Shown: piece after piece, positions 1-5,000 of the stretch
Position numbering within the stretch: the first letter of the stretch is position 1
Layout: each line of letters opens with the position of its first letter
NCBI GenBank assembly: GCA_905236085.1
Contig: CAJOOD010000116.1
Coordinates: 1-5,007 of the forward strand
Source: an uncultured Bacilli bacterium
GTDB lineage: Bacteria > Bacillota_I > Bacilli_A > RFN20 > CAG-826
Reading direction: 5' to 3'
Length of the DNA: 5,007 bases
Notes under the pieces: generated by a model
Told to the model about the DNA's origin: nothing
Database searches by the model: none
What the model saw: only the letters and a program-made list of their open reading frames with translations
Program-made: the position numbers and the translations under genes

Positions 1-93
1 ATTAAACAATATTGTGGACCATATCTATATGAAATAGAAGGCTTTATCTCACATAATGAATTAATGGCCTTAATCGCAATATTATTCGCATAA
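1..93 (+). CDS. C-terminal end of an unidentified protein (partial)
   Basis: The first reading frame is open from the window edge for 30 codons and ends in TAA at 91-93. Its tail reads ...HNELMALIAILFA. I do not recognise the protein, and the fragment is too short to assign a family. Support for it being real is positional: the stop lies only a few bases before a hairpin terminator at 97-125, as expected for the 3' end of a rightward gene, and the other two forward frames stop within the first 40 bases. An alternative is that the upstream gene ends at the TAG at 35-37 in frame 2. The 5' part lies outside the window. Confidence 0.45.
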   Translation: MKQYCGPYLYEIEGFISHNELMALIAILFA

Positions 94-96
94 AAT

Positions 97-125
97 AAAA
101 AAATCCACGCAAAAGTGGACTTTTT
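97..125. terminator. Bidirectional intrinsic terminator between convergent genes
   Basis: The core stem is TCCAC (104-108) with GTGGA (115-119) around the loop GCAAAA. It is flanked by seven A (97-103) and five T (121-125), so either strand yields a hairpin followed by a U-run. The leftward transcript folds better: A103 and C120 clash on the plus strand but become a G-U wobble on the minus strand, giving an 11-bp stem with seven U. It therefore probably serves mainly the leftward membrane-protein pair ending at 145, and secondarily the gene ending at 93. Confidence 0.75.
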
Positions 126-144
126 ATTAGAATTTTAGCGTTAA

Positions 145-477
145 TTAATGATGTGTGGCATCAGCGATAATACCAAATATAGAGCCTAAGATACCAAAGA
201 TATTACCGGACATGACACAGAATACCAATAAGATAATTCTTAAAATTAAGTGGCCTCTTCTCATGGCGATTCGACAGATAATCATGTCTAATAAATAACA
301 GCCACTTAATAAGAATAAATGAACGGCTGTGACGCCATTTCTAGCCATTTCATCATAAACCGCTCCGCCGGTACCTTGCTGGACTAAATAAACAATTCCT
401 AAAACAAGCGTGCCAACAAAGGCAATAAATGAAAAAATTATACAAATGATATACATGATTCTTGATAAAGTTCTCAT
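145..477 (-). CDS. Small three-helix membrane protein, function unknown
   Basis: This 110-aa hydrophobic protein has three likely transmembrane helices, at about residues 8-32, 49-68 and 77-104. A short glycine-rich turn (QQGTGG, 33-38) lies between the first two and an arginine-containing loop (RIAMRRG, 69-75) between the last two. The last helix is glycine-rich (GNIFGILGSIFGII) and the C-terminus ends in ATHH. I do not recognise a named family; such glycine-rich C-terminal helices are common in small Bacillota membrane proteins of unknown function. The start is well supported: AAGGAG on the minus strand (485-490) sits seven bases before the ATG. The gene follows the 173-aa membrane-protein gene by 14 bases, so the two are probably one transcript ended by the terminator at 97-125. 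Confidence 0.8.
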   Translation of the reverse strand: MRTLSRIMYIICIIFSFIAFVGTLVLGIVYLVQQGTGGAVYDEMARNGVTAVHLFLLSGCYLLDMIICRIAMRRGHLILRIILLVFCVMSGNIFGILGSIFGIIADATHH

Positions 478-484
478 TTTCTTT

Positions 485-490
485 CTCCTT
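485..490 (-). promoter_or_regulatory. Shine-Dalgarno site for the 110-aa membrane protein
   Basis: AAGGAG on the minus strand lies seven bases upstream of the ATG at 477-475 and fixes that start. It occupies most of the 14-base gap behind the upstream gene's stop, so translation of the second gene can initiate independently within a shared transcript. Confidence 0.8.
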
Positions 491-491
491 T

Positions 492-1013
492 TTATTCAAT
501 TTCAGGCTTAAGATTTTCATCTTTAGCCTTTAGTCTTAATATACCAGCAATAATGTTTAAAGTTAATAAAGATTTTATTCCAGGTGTCTTTAAACTTTCT
601 TTATTAAACACAGCTTCGGTAACGCTCATATTCTTAAAATTGATAAACATTCCTATGAGGAAATAAATAATACCAACTCCTTCTAATATTACTAGAGGGA
701 TAGATATATTCGCATAAACTCCATAGACATATTCATTAGCGACAATAACATAATTTAAATTAATTAAAGATAAACAATAATTATATTGCTCAATATCATT
801 AACATCCTTATTTAAAGCGGAGGCTAATTGTCTAACTCTATCATCTAATTCATCAACATCGAATTTAAGGGGTAGAGGTGCATAACCAATTTGGGAAACG
901 CTTAAATTAATCAGTGTCGTAATCGCATTAGTAAATAGAATTAGTAAAAAAATAATTGCGGCTAAAGCGAGAAGATAATATAAGAGATCAAAATATTTGA
1001 TTTTCTTTTTCAT
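492..1013 (-). CDS. Two-helix membrane protein with a central outside loop, function unknown
   Basis: This protein is 173 aa from the chosen start. It opens with a positively charged MKKKIK followed by a strong hydrophobic helix (about residues 9-35), then a polar domain of roughly 67 residues (36-102) rich in acidic residues (DVDELDDRVRQ), a second helix (about 103-126), and a C-terminal polar tail that includes a weaker hydrophobic stretch (149-159). The positive N-terminus suggests that the middle domain faces outside. I recognise no family. An ATG six codons earlier (1031) is possible, but a TATAAT lies between the two ATGs and the MKKK start makes a more typical membrane-protein N-terminus. 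Neither start has a Shine-Dalgarno. It is the first gene of a leftward pair with the 110-aa protein. Confidence 0.72.
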   Translation of the reverse strand: MKKKIKYFDLLYYLLALAAIIFLLILFTNAITTLINLSVSQIGYAPLPLKFDVDELDDRVRQLASALNKDVNDIEQYNYCLSLINLNYVIVANEYVYGVYANISIPLVILEGVGIIYFLIGMFINFKNMSVTEAVFNKESLKTPGIKSLLTLNIIAGILRLKAKDENLKPEIE

Positions 1014-1022
1014 ACAAGAAGA

Positions 1023-1028
1023 ATTATA
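1023..1028 (-). promoter_or_regulatory. Candidate -10 box for the leftward membrane-protein pair
   Basis: A perfect TATAAT on the minus strand ends nine bases before the ATG at 1013. A usable -35 is unclear: TTACAC (1047-1052, spacer 18) or ATTACA (1048-1053, spacer 19) are poor matches. If the box is used, transcription would begin only about three bases before the ATG, and the upstream ATG at 1031 would be excluded. TATAAT arises often by chance in DNA this AT-rich, so confidence is limited. Confidence 0.4.
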
Positions 1029-1067
1029 CATATTTTTTTTATCAAAGTGTAATTCAAGTTAGATGAT

Positions 1068-1096
1068 TTGCCTTTATCTTATTAATAAGATATACT
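1068..1096 (+). promoter_or_regulatory. Sigma-A-type promoter of the NifX-like gene
   Basis: TTGCCT (1068-1073) and TATACT (1091-1096) are separated by exactly 17 bases, matching the housekeeping consensus at four and five of six positions. Transcription would start near 1102-1104, giving a leader of about 14 bases that contains the Shine-Dalgarno at 1105-1110. This promoter also argues against an upstream start at 1063, which would lie inside the promoter. The spacer is a perfect palindrome, annotated separately. Confidence 0.7.
1075..1092. promoter_or_regulatory. Perfect 18-bp palindrome filling the promoter spacer (candidate operator)
   Basis: TATCTTATTAATAAGATA is a perfect inverted repeat with no central gap. 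It lies almost exactly between the -35 and -10 boxes of the NifX-like gene and overlaps the first two bases of the -10. This is a classic place for a dimeric repressor to exclude RNA polymerase. The regulator is not encoded in the window and I cannot name its family from the site. The sequence is all A/T except for one C and one G, so chance contributes, but a gapless 18-bp match at this position is notable. Confidence 0.55.
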
Positions 1097-1104
1097 ATAT
1101 TAAC

Positions 1105-1110
1105 GGAGGA
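1105..1110 (+). promoter_or_regulatory. Shine-Dalgarno that sets the start of the NifX-like gene
   Basis: GGAGGA lies six bases before the ATG at 1117. It selects this start over the in-frame ATG at 1063, which has no such site and would add 18 residues unlike the family's usual N-terminus. Confidence 0.85.
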
Positions 1111-1116
1111 CAAATT

Positions 1117-1467
1117 ATGCGAATCGCTACTTGTTATGATATCTCTAATATGGAAATATTTTCTCATTTTGGTTCTTGCGAATATTTTAAGTTGTACGAT
1201 GTTGAAGATAATAAAATTATTAAAGACACCATAATAAATAATAATGGTTATTCTCATCACGAATTAGTGGAATTATTAATTAATTTAGATGCCGATATTC
1301 TTTTATGCGGAGGTATTGGAAGTCATGCTTATGAATTGTTAAATTCTAATAATATCAAAGTCATTCCTGGTGTAAATGGTAAGGCTGATGAGGCAGTAAA
1401 ATCATTATTAAACGGAGAAAATATTATCGATTTGTCCATGATTCACGAATGTCATCATAAGCGTTAA
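1117..1467 (+). CDS. NifX/NifB C-terminal-like (dinitrogenase Fe-Mo cofactor biosynthesis family) protein
   Basis: This 116-aa protein fits the small single-domain members of the family (PF02579), which in nitrogen fixers bind or carry iron-sulphur/molybdenum cofactor precursors. Many members occur in bacteria without nitrogenase, where the role is unknown. Visible family features are the opening MRIATCYD, the FSHFG motif (15-19) followed by EYF and YDVE, the DADILLCGGIGSHA segment (58-71, the family's usual GG-G turn) and VIPGVNGKADEAV (82-94). Length and start match the family, supported by a strong Shine-Dalgarno and promoter. The C-terminus is a metal-ligand-rich tail, HECHHKR (H110, C112, H113, H114). 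C6, H17, C21, H47, H48 and C64 are other possible ligands. No nif genes are nearby, so a metal-binding or redox role is an inference. It lies 50 bases ahead of the GGDEF-EAL gene. Confidence 0.88.
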   Translation: MRIATCYDISNMEIFSHFGSCEYFKLYDVEDNKIIKDTIINNNGYSHHELVELLINLDADILLCGGIGSHAYELLNSNNIKVIPGVNGKADEAVKSLLNGENIIDLSMIHECHHKR

Positions 1468-1482
1468 ATATTTTTTAGATTT

Positions 1483-1500
1483 ATGTTTTTTGAAAAACAT
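1483..1500. repeat. 18-base inverted repeat just upstream of a candidate -10 box
   Basis: ATGTTTTT (1483-1490) and AAAAACAT (1493-1500) are perfect inverted complements around a two-base centre (TG). The repeat lies after the NifX-like stop and ends two bases before TATAAT (1502-1507). As RNA it would be a weak A-U hairpin with no U-run after it, so it is a poor terminator. A protein-binding site in the promoter region of the next gene is more plausible, though in such AT-rich DNA chance is a real alternative. Confidence 0.4.
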
Positions 1501-1501
1501 A

Positions 1502-1507
1502 TATAAT
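1502..1507 (+). promoter_or_regulatory. Candidate -10 box for the GGDEF-EAL gene
   Basis: A perfect TATAAT ends ten bases before the ATG at 1518. The matching -35 is weak (TTTATG at 1480-1485 with spacer 16 is the best I see). If used, transcription would start at about 1513-1516, leaving a leader of only a few bases, and the TTG at 1509 would not be in the mRNA. The gene could instead be read through from the NifX-like promoter. Confidence 0.4.
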
Positions 1508-1517
1508 ATTGATTGAT

Positions 1518-3371
1518 ATGGGAAGCATTAATTTTATTAACTTTTTAGCGGAAAATAACGCATTTAGTGATTTCTTTGCTAGATTAGGCAGGTGGATTGC
1601 TAATCATCTTACATTAGTGATATTAGTTATCTCCACTGGTATATTTTTAATTATTGTTGTCTTCTTTTTCATCCTTATGAAAGTTAGAGAAAAGAAATAC
1701 CATCAAGTTATCAAAGAAGAATCCAATACCATACGAATATATATCATCGATGTTAAAAAAAGAAATGTTACCTATTTTACAAGAAGTGATATGACCAACA
1801 AGCACACCTCGGATTTAGATTCTTTTTATGCGATGTTTAATGTCGCTGATATATCTAGATTAAGAAACTGGATATTCAAGATTTGTGAAGATATCTCTAC
1901 CGCACCTCGATACATCGAAGCGGATATGTTAGATGATAATACGCATAAAGATGTCTTCTCATTATTAAGATTAATTGATTATAAACCACAATATGGAATC
2001 ATCCATCTTGAGATGCAATTATTAAACTTCATCACTCCGATGAATAAGAACATCGAAATGAAAAAAACCCCGCAAAAAGGCGGTAAAGGCGTCACAACCA
2101 TGCTGACGATGAACAATATTATCAATAAATCTAGATCCACAAAAGGATACACTTTTGCTATTAGATTATCCATCTTAAATAAGGTCTTTAGTGAAAATGA
2201 ACAAGAGAAATTGATGATGCTAAAAATAAAAGATCAAGTATACCCATTTGCTTATGATTCTTCTCATCCTCGTCATCTAATTGAACTTAATAGTCAAGAA
2301 CTAGTGGTCGTAGATTTAAAAATAGATGATCGAAGAGAAGCTTATCAACTAGCTTCATCAATGGCTAAGATGATGAAAAAAGTCATCGCTATTAATGATT
2401 ATGGTGGCAAGATTAAATTTGGTATCGGTTTAGTGGAAAATATGATGTTCTATCATAATTTTGGCGATATCGTATCTCATGCTCAAGAAGCCTCTTTAAC
2501 TGCTATACAAGATGACCATGAGATATATTGCTATGAAAGAATATTATCCACAGATAACAAAGAAGATGTCTATCGCGATAGAAGTAGAGATCAAATTGAA
2601 AAATTAATCTCTTCTCGTCATGTTAAATGTCTATTTAGACCTATCGTAGATGTAGAAAAAGAAAGCGTATTTGGCTATTTAGAAACAGCAAAAACATATG
2701 GTACTAGCTTTGCTAGTTATAATGAAATGGTCCGTTATGCTTCTATGTTAGGTAAAAATAGGGAATTATTTAATTTAGTGGCTAAGACTGTTATTCCTAA
2801 ATATGCGGATGAGAGTCCAAATCTAAGAATCCCATTATTCTTTAGAGTCAGTATTCACGATTTTGAAAATATTAAGACCATCTTACCAACGATATCACGC
2901 ATTGAAAAAGTGAAATTGATATTGATGTTTGATGAACAAGAAATATCACAGAATTCTGGTCATATCTTAGAATTAAAGAACGAATTAGAATCTTTAAAAT
3001 CTCTAGGCTATCGCTTAGCGATGGAGATGAAAGATAAGAATTTATTACTTGATACATCGTTTTATCGTGTCTTTGATTATTTCGTCGCTGGAACATCAAT
3101 GACAGGTGAGATTAAAAAGAATAATATTAAGCGTTTATCAATTAGGACTCTTATTGAATCCTTATTAAAATACAACAAACCTATTATTGCCACTGGACTT
3201 GAAGGATGGCAATCAGTAGAATTAATGATTAAATCTGGTGTTAATTATGTCAGCAGTGAAGTCATATCTCCATCTAATGAAATGATATTACCAGTGGAAA
3301 AGAAAAAGATGCAAAAGATTGCAGAATTCAGCTCAAATGGGCAAAAAGGTAGGAAAAATTATGGCAAATAA
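1518..3371 (+). CDS. Membrane-anchored PAS-like/degenerate GGDEF/degenerate EAL signalling protein
   Basis: This 617-aa protein has one strong transmembrane helix (about 31-54), a PAS-like region (about 65-175), a GGDEF-type domain (about 210-337) and an EAL-type domain (about 360-600). The GGDEF fold is recognised from its later half (ELVVVD, then KIKFGIGLV at 299 onward, ending near IYCYE), but the signature is NSQEL (258-262) and no LTGL/NR-like start is visible. The EAL domain keeps the framework yet loses its active residues: FRPIVD (373) then GYLET (386-390) where G-x-E-A-L is expected, FRVS (442-445) for VNLS, LILMFDE (467-473) for L-x-E-x-TE, AMEMKDK (501-507) for the DDFG loop, and ATGLE (558-562) for AEGVE. 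Neither cyclase nor phosphodiesterase activity is expected, so a receptor or scaffold role is inferred. No Shine-Dalgarno is present. A TTG at 1509 is the alternative start, adding three residues. The 3' end overlaps proS by 11 bases. Confidence 0.85.
   Translation: MGSINFINFLAENNAFSDFFARLGRWIANHLTLVILVISTGIFLIIVVFFFILMKVREKKYHQVIKEESNTIRIYIIDVKKRNVTYFTRSDMTNKHTSDLDSFYAMFNVADISRLRNWIFKICEDISTAPRYIEADMLDDNTHKDVFSLLRLIDYKPQYGIIHLEMQLLNFITPMNKNIEMKKTPQKGGKGVTTMLTMNNIINKSRSTKGYTFAIRLSILNKVFSENEQEKLMMLKIKDQVYPFAYDSSHPRHLIELNSQELVVVDLKIDDRREAYQLASSMAKMMKKVIAINDYGGKIKFGIGLVENMMFYHNFGDIVSHAQEASLTAIQDDHEIYCYERILSTDNKEDVYRDRSRDQIEKLISSRHVKCLFRPIVDVEKESVFGYLETAKTYGTSFASYNEMVRYASMLGKNRELFNLVAKTVIPKYADESPNLRIPLFFRVSIHDFENIKTILPTISRIEKVKLILMFDEQEISQNSGHILELKNELESLKSLGYRLAMEMKDKNLLLDTSFYRVFDYFVAGTSMTGEIKKNNIKRLSIRTLIESLLKYNKPIIATGLEGWQSVELMIKSGVNYVSSEVISPSNEMILPVEKKKMQKIAEFSSNGQKGRKNYGK
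3348..3354 (+). promoter_or_regulatory. Shine-Dalgarno for proS inside the upstream coding region
   Basis: GGTAGGA, with AGGA at 3351-3354, lies six bases before the ATG at 3361. It sits within the last codons of the GGDEF-EAL gene and selects the 479-aa start over an in-frame ATG at 3319, which would add 14 residues that belong to the overlapping gene's coding sequence. Confidence 0.7.
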
Positions 3372-4800
3372 CAACATTAAAAATGAATCCATTACTCGTC
3401 AAGAAGACGATTTTGCAAAATGGTATACCGATGTCTGCTTAAAAGCGGATCTCATGGATTATTCTTCGGTTAAAGGTTTTATCATCTATAAGCCATATGG
3501 TTATGCGATATGGGAACAAATACAAAATTTCTTAGATAAGAGATTTAAACAAACCGGTCATGAAAATGTCTATATGCCAATGGTTATTCCTGAATCTTTA
3601 TTTAATAAAGAAAAAGAACATGTTGAAGGTTTCGCCCCAGAAACACTAATATGCACAATTGGAGGCAAGAACGATTTAGAAGACCGTCTTATCGTTAGAC
3701 CAACTAGTGAAGTATTATTCTCAGAATTATATTCTAAAATTATTAAATCTTATCGTGATTTACCTAAATTATATAATCAATGGTGTTCTGTTGTTAGATG
3801 GGAGAAGACCACTAGACCATTCTTAAGAGGCTCAGAATTCTTATGGCAAGAAGGTCATACCATGCATGAAACAGAAATAGAAGCAAGAACTGAAGCTCTT
3901 CAAATGTTAGAAATATATGATGAATGTGGTAGAGACTTATTAGCGATTCCTTTCTCTAAAGGACAAAAAACAGAAAAAGAAAAGTTCGCTGGAGCGGAAG
4001 AGACATATTCTATTGAAGCTCTCATGCCGGATGGCAAGGCCCTTCAAGCTGGTACCACTCACTATTTTGGTCAAGGATTTGCCAAAGCTTTTAATGTTCA
4101 ATATCAAGGTAGAGATGGTAAATTAGCCTATCCTCATCAAACATCTTGGGGTGTTTCCACTCGATTATTAGGCGCGGTTATTATGGTTCATGGAGATGAT
4201 AATGGCTTAGTATTACCGCCAAATGTCGCTCCTATACAAATAGTCGTGGTTCCAGTGGCTCAACAAAAACCTGGAGTTATCCCCGCTGCACGAGAATTAG
4301 GCGAAAGATTAAAGAAATTAGGATATCGTGTTAAAGTTGATGAATCTGATAGAACTCCTGGCTTTAAGTTCGCTGAATGGGAAATGAAAGGCGTACCATT
4401 AAGAATTGAAATTGGTCCACGTGATATCGAAAATGGTGTCGCAGTATTAGCTAAGCGTAATGATGGCGAAAAGATTATCATTAAACAAGATGAATTAGAA
4501 GAAAAAGTAGAAGTCTTGTTAAAAACAATTCATTCAGAAATGTATGAAAAAGCCCATCGTTATCTATTAGATCATATGAGTGAAGTTAATTCATTGGAAG
4601 AATTAAAAGACACCGTTGATAATAAAGGCGGCTATGCCAAGATGATGTGGTGTGGAGAAAGAGCTTGCGAAGATAAGATTAAAGAAGCGACCACTGCGAC
4701 ATCTAGATGTATGCCATTTAATCAAATAGGATTCGGTGATACTTGCCCAATATGTGGCAAGAAAGCTAAAAAATTAGTCTTATTTGCAAAGGCATATTAA
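3361..4800 (+). CDS. proS: Prolyl-tRNA synthetase, type 3 (archaeal/eukaryotic-like)
   Basis: This cytoplasmic class II synthetase charges tRNA-Pro with proline using ATP. At 479 aa it matches the short form that lacks the bacterial editing insertion. The catalytic core includes GFIIYKPYGYAIWE (near the N-terminus), VYMPMVIPE, the RPTSE motif (113-117), motif 2 (VRWEKTTRPFLRGSEF, 145-160, with R146, E148 and R156), QEGHTMH (163-169) and motif 3 GVSTRLLG (264-271). The anticodon-binding domain begins near residue 291 (IQIVVVPV), with GFKFAEWEMKGVPLRIEIGPRD typical of the family. The C-terminal zinc domain carries C431, C436, C462 and C465, and the protein ends in AKAY, with the family's characteristic terminal tyrosine. 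The ATG overlaps the upstream gene's end by 11 bases, suggesting translational coupling. No terminator separates it from the tRNA gene downstream, so read-through is possible. Confidence 0.97.
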   Translation: MANNNIKNESITRQEDDFAKWYTDVCLKADLMDYSSVKGFIIYKPYGYAIWEQIQNFLDKRFKQTGHENVYMPMVIPESLFNKEKEHVEGFAPETLICTIGGKNDLEDRLIVRPTSEVLFSELYSKIIKSYRDLPKLYNQWCSVVRWEKTTRPFLRGSEFLWQEGHTMHETEIEARTEALQMLEIYDECGRDLLAIPFSKGQKTEKEKFAGAEETYSIEALMPDGKALQAGTTHYFGQGFAKAFNVQYQGRDGKLAYPHQTSWGVSTRLLGAVIMVHGDDNGLVLPPNVAPIQIVVVPVAQQKPGVIPAARELGERLKKLGYRVKVDESDRTPGFKFAEWEMKGVPLRIEIGPRDIENGVAVLAKRNDGEKIIIKQDELEEKVEVLLKTIHSEMYEKAHRYLLDHMSEVNSLEELKDTVDNKGGYAKMMWCGERACEDKIKEATTATSRCMPFNQIGFGDTCPICGKKAKKLVLFAKAY

Positions 4801-4805
4801 AATAA

Positions 4806-4835
4806 TTGATTATTTTCGGCCTGATATGTTAATAT
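4806..4835 (+). promoter_or_regulatory. Candidate promoter of the tRNA-Ser gene, extended -10 type
   Basis: TTGATT (4806-4811) and TAATAT (4830-4835) are 18 bases apart, and TG at 4827-4828 gives an extended -10 (TGTTAATAT). Transcription would start near 4842, a few bases before the mature tRNA at 4849. The site lies directly after the proS stop. TATATT at 4833-4838 is a better hexamer but too far from the -35. Confidence 0.5.
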
Positions 4836-4848
4836 ATTAAGGCTGACT

Positions 4849-4939
4849 GGAGCAATACCCAAGTTGGTGAAGGGGCATCCCTGCTAAGGATGTAGGTCGG
4901 GTAACTGGCGCGAGAGTTCGAGTCTCTCTTGCTCCGCCA
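4849..4939 (+). tRNA. tRNA-Ser, anticodon GCU
   Basis: A complete class II tRNA that reads the serine codons AGC and AGU. The acceptor stem pairs GGAGCAA (4849-4855) with TTGCTCC (4929-4935), followed by G73 and an encoded CCA (4937-4939). The D arm has CCC (4858-4860) with GGG (4872-4874) and a loop containing GG. The anticodon stem pairs CATCC with GGATG around loop CTGCTAA, putting GCT at 4883-4885. A long variable arm of 19 bases (4893-4911) identifies it as serine-type. The T arm is GAGAG, loop TTCGAGT, CTCTC (4912-4928). All stems are intact. Confidence 0.97.
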
Positions 4940-4950
4940 TTAGATTCTTT

Positions 4951-4968
4951 ACGCGAACTCGTTTGCGT
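4951..4968 (+). other. Small hairpin between the tRNA and its terminator
   Basis: ACGCGAAC (4951-4958) pairs with GTTTGCGT (4961-4968) using one G-U wobble; the innermost pair probably opens to give a four-base loop. It has no U-run and so is not itself a terminator. It may help position 3' processing of the tRNA precursor, or be incidental. Confidence 0.45.
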
Positions 4969-4971
4969 GAT

Positions 4972-5000
4972 GACTTGTCTAAATCGGACAGGTCTTTTTT
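4972..5000 (+). terminator. Intrinsic terminator after tRNA-Ser
   Basis: GACTTGTC (4972-4979) pairs with GACAGGTC (4987-4994), eight pairs with one G-U, around a seven-base loop, followed immediately by six T (4995-5000). It ends the tRNA transcript and, if there is read-through, the whole rightward cluster. Confidence 0.9.

Noticed and set aside
1063..1116. Extended start of the NifX-like gene at the ATG at 1063
   Set aside because: The extra 18 codons overlap the -35/-10 promoter and palindrome, have no Shine-Dalgarno, and do not match the family, whereas the ATG at 1117 has GGAGGA six bases upstream.
1054..1260. Leftward 68-codon open frame
   Set aside because: It lies mostly antisense to the NifX-like gene and across the promoter region, and has no recognisable protein features or ribosome site.
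1979..2173. Leftward 64-codon open frame with a hydrophobic look
   Set aside because: It is antisense within the strongly supported GGDEF-EAL gene. The apparent hydrophobicity comes from complementing lysine- and asparagine-rich codons.
2872..3099. Leftward 75-codon open frame
   Set aside because: It is antisense within the EAL-like domain, with low-complexity serine/leucine/isoleucine content and no start signal.
3319..3360. Longer proS start at the ATG at 3319
   Set aside because: The added 14 residues lie in the coding region of the upstream gene. The ATG at 3361 has a ribosome site and gives the usual family length.
1509..3371. GdpP-type c-di-AMP phosphodiesterase
   Set aside because: GdpP has PAS and degenerate GGDEF domains too, but is followed by DHH/DHHA1. 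Here the C-terminal half aligns to an EAL framework and no DHH motif is present.
4260..4481. Leftward 73-codon open frame
   Set aside because: It is antisense to the conserved anticodon-binding domain of proS and is explained as a shadow of that gene.
145..4800. Reassignment of TGA to tryptophan, as in many Mollicutes
   Set aside because: The visible genes encode tryptophan with TGG, contain no in-frame TGA and end in TAA, so there is no evidence for it. Absence of TGA stops means it is not strictly excluded.
4829..4840. Palindrome TTAATATATTAA upstream of the tRNA as an operator
   Set aside because: It is only 12 bases, purely A/T, and overlaps the candidate -10, so it is most simply explained as promoter sequence.
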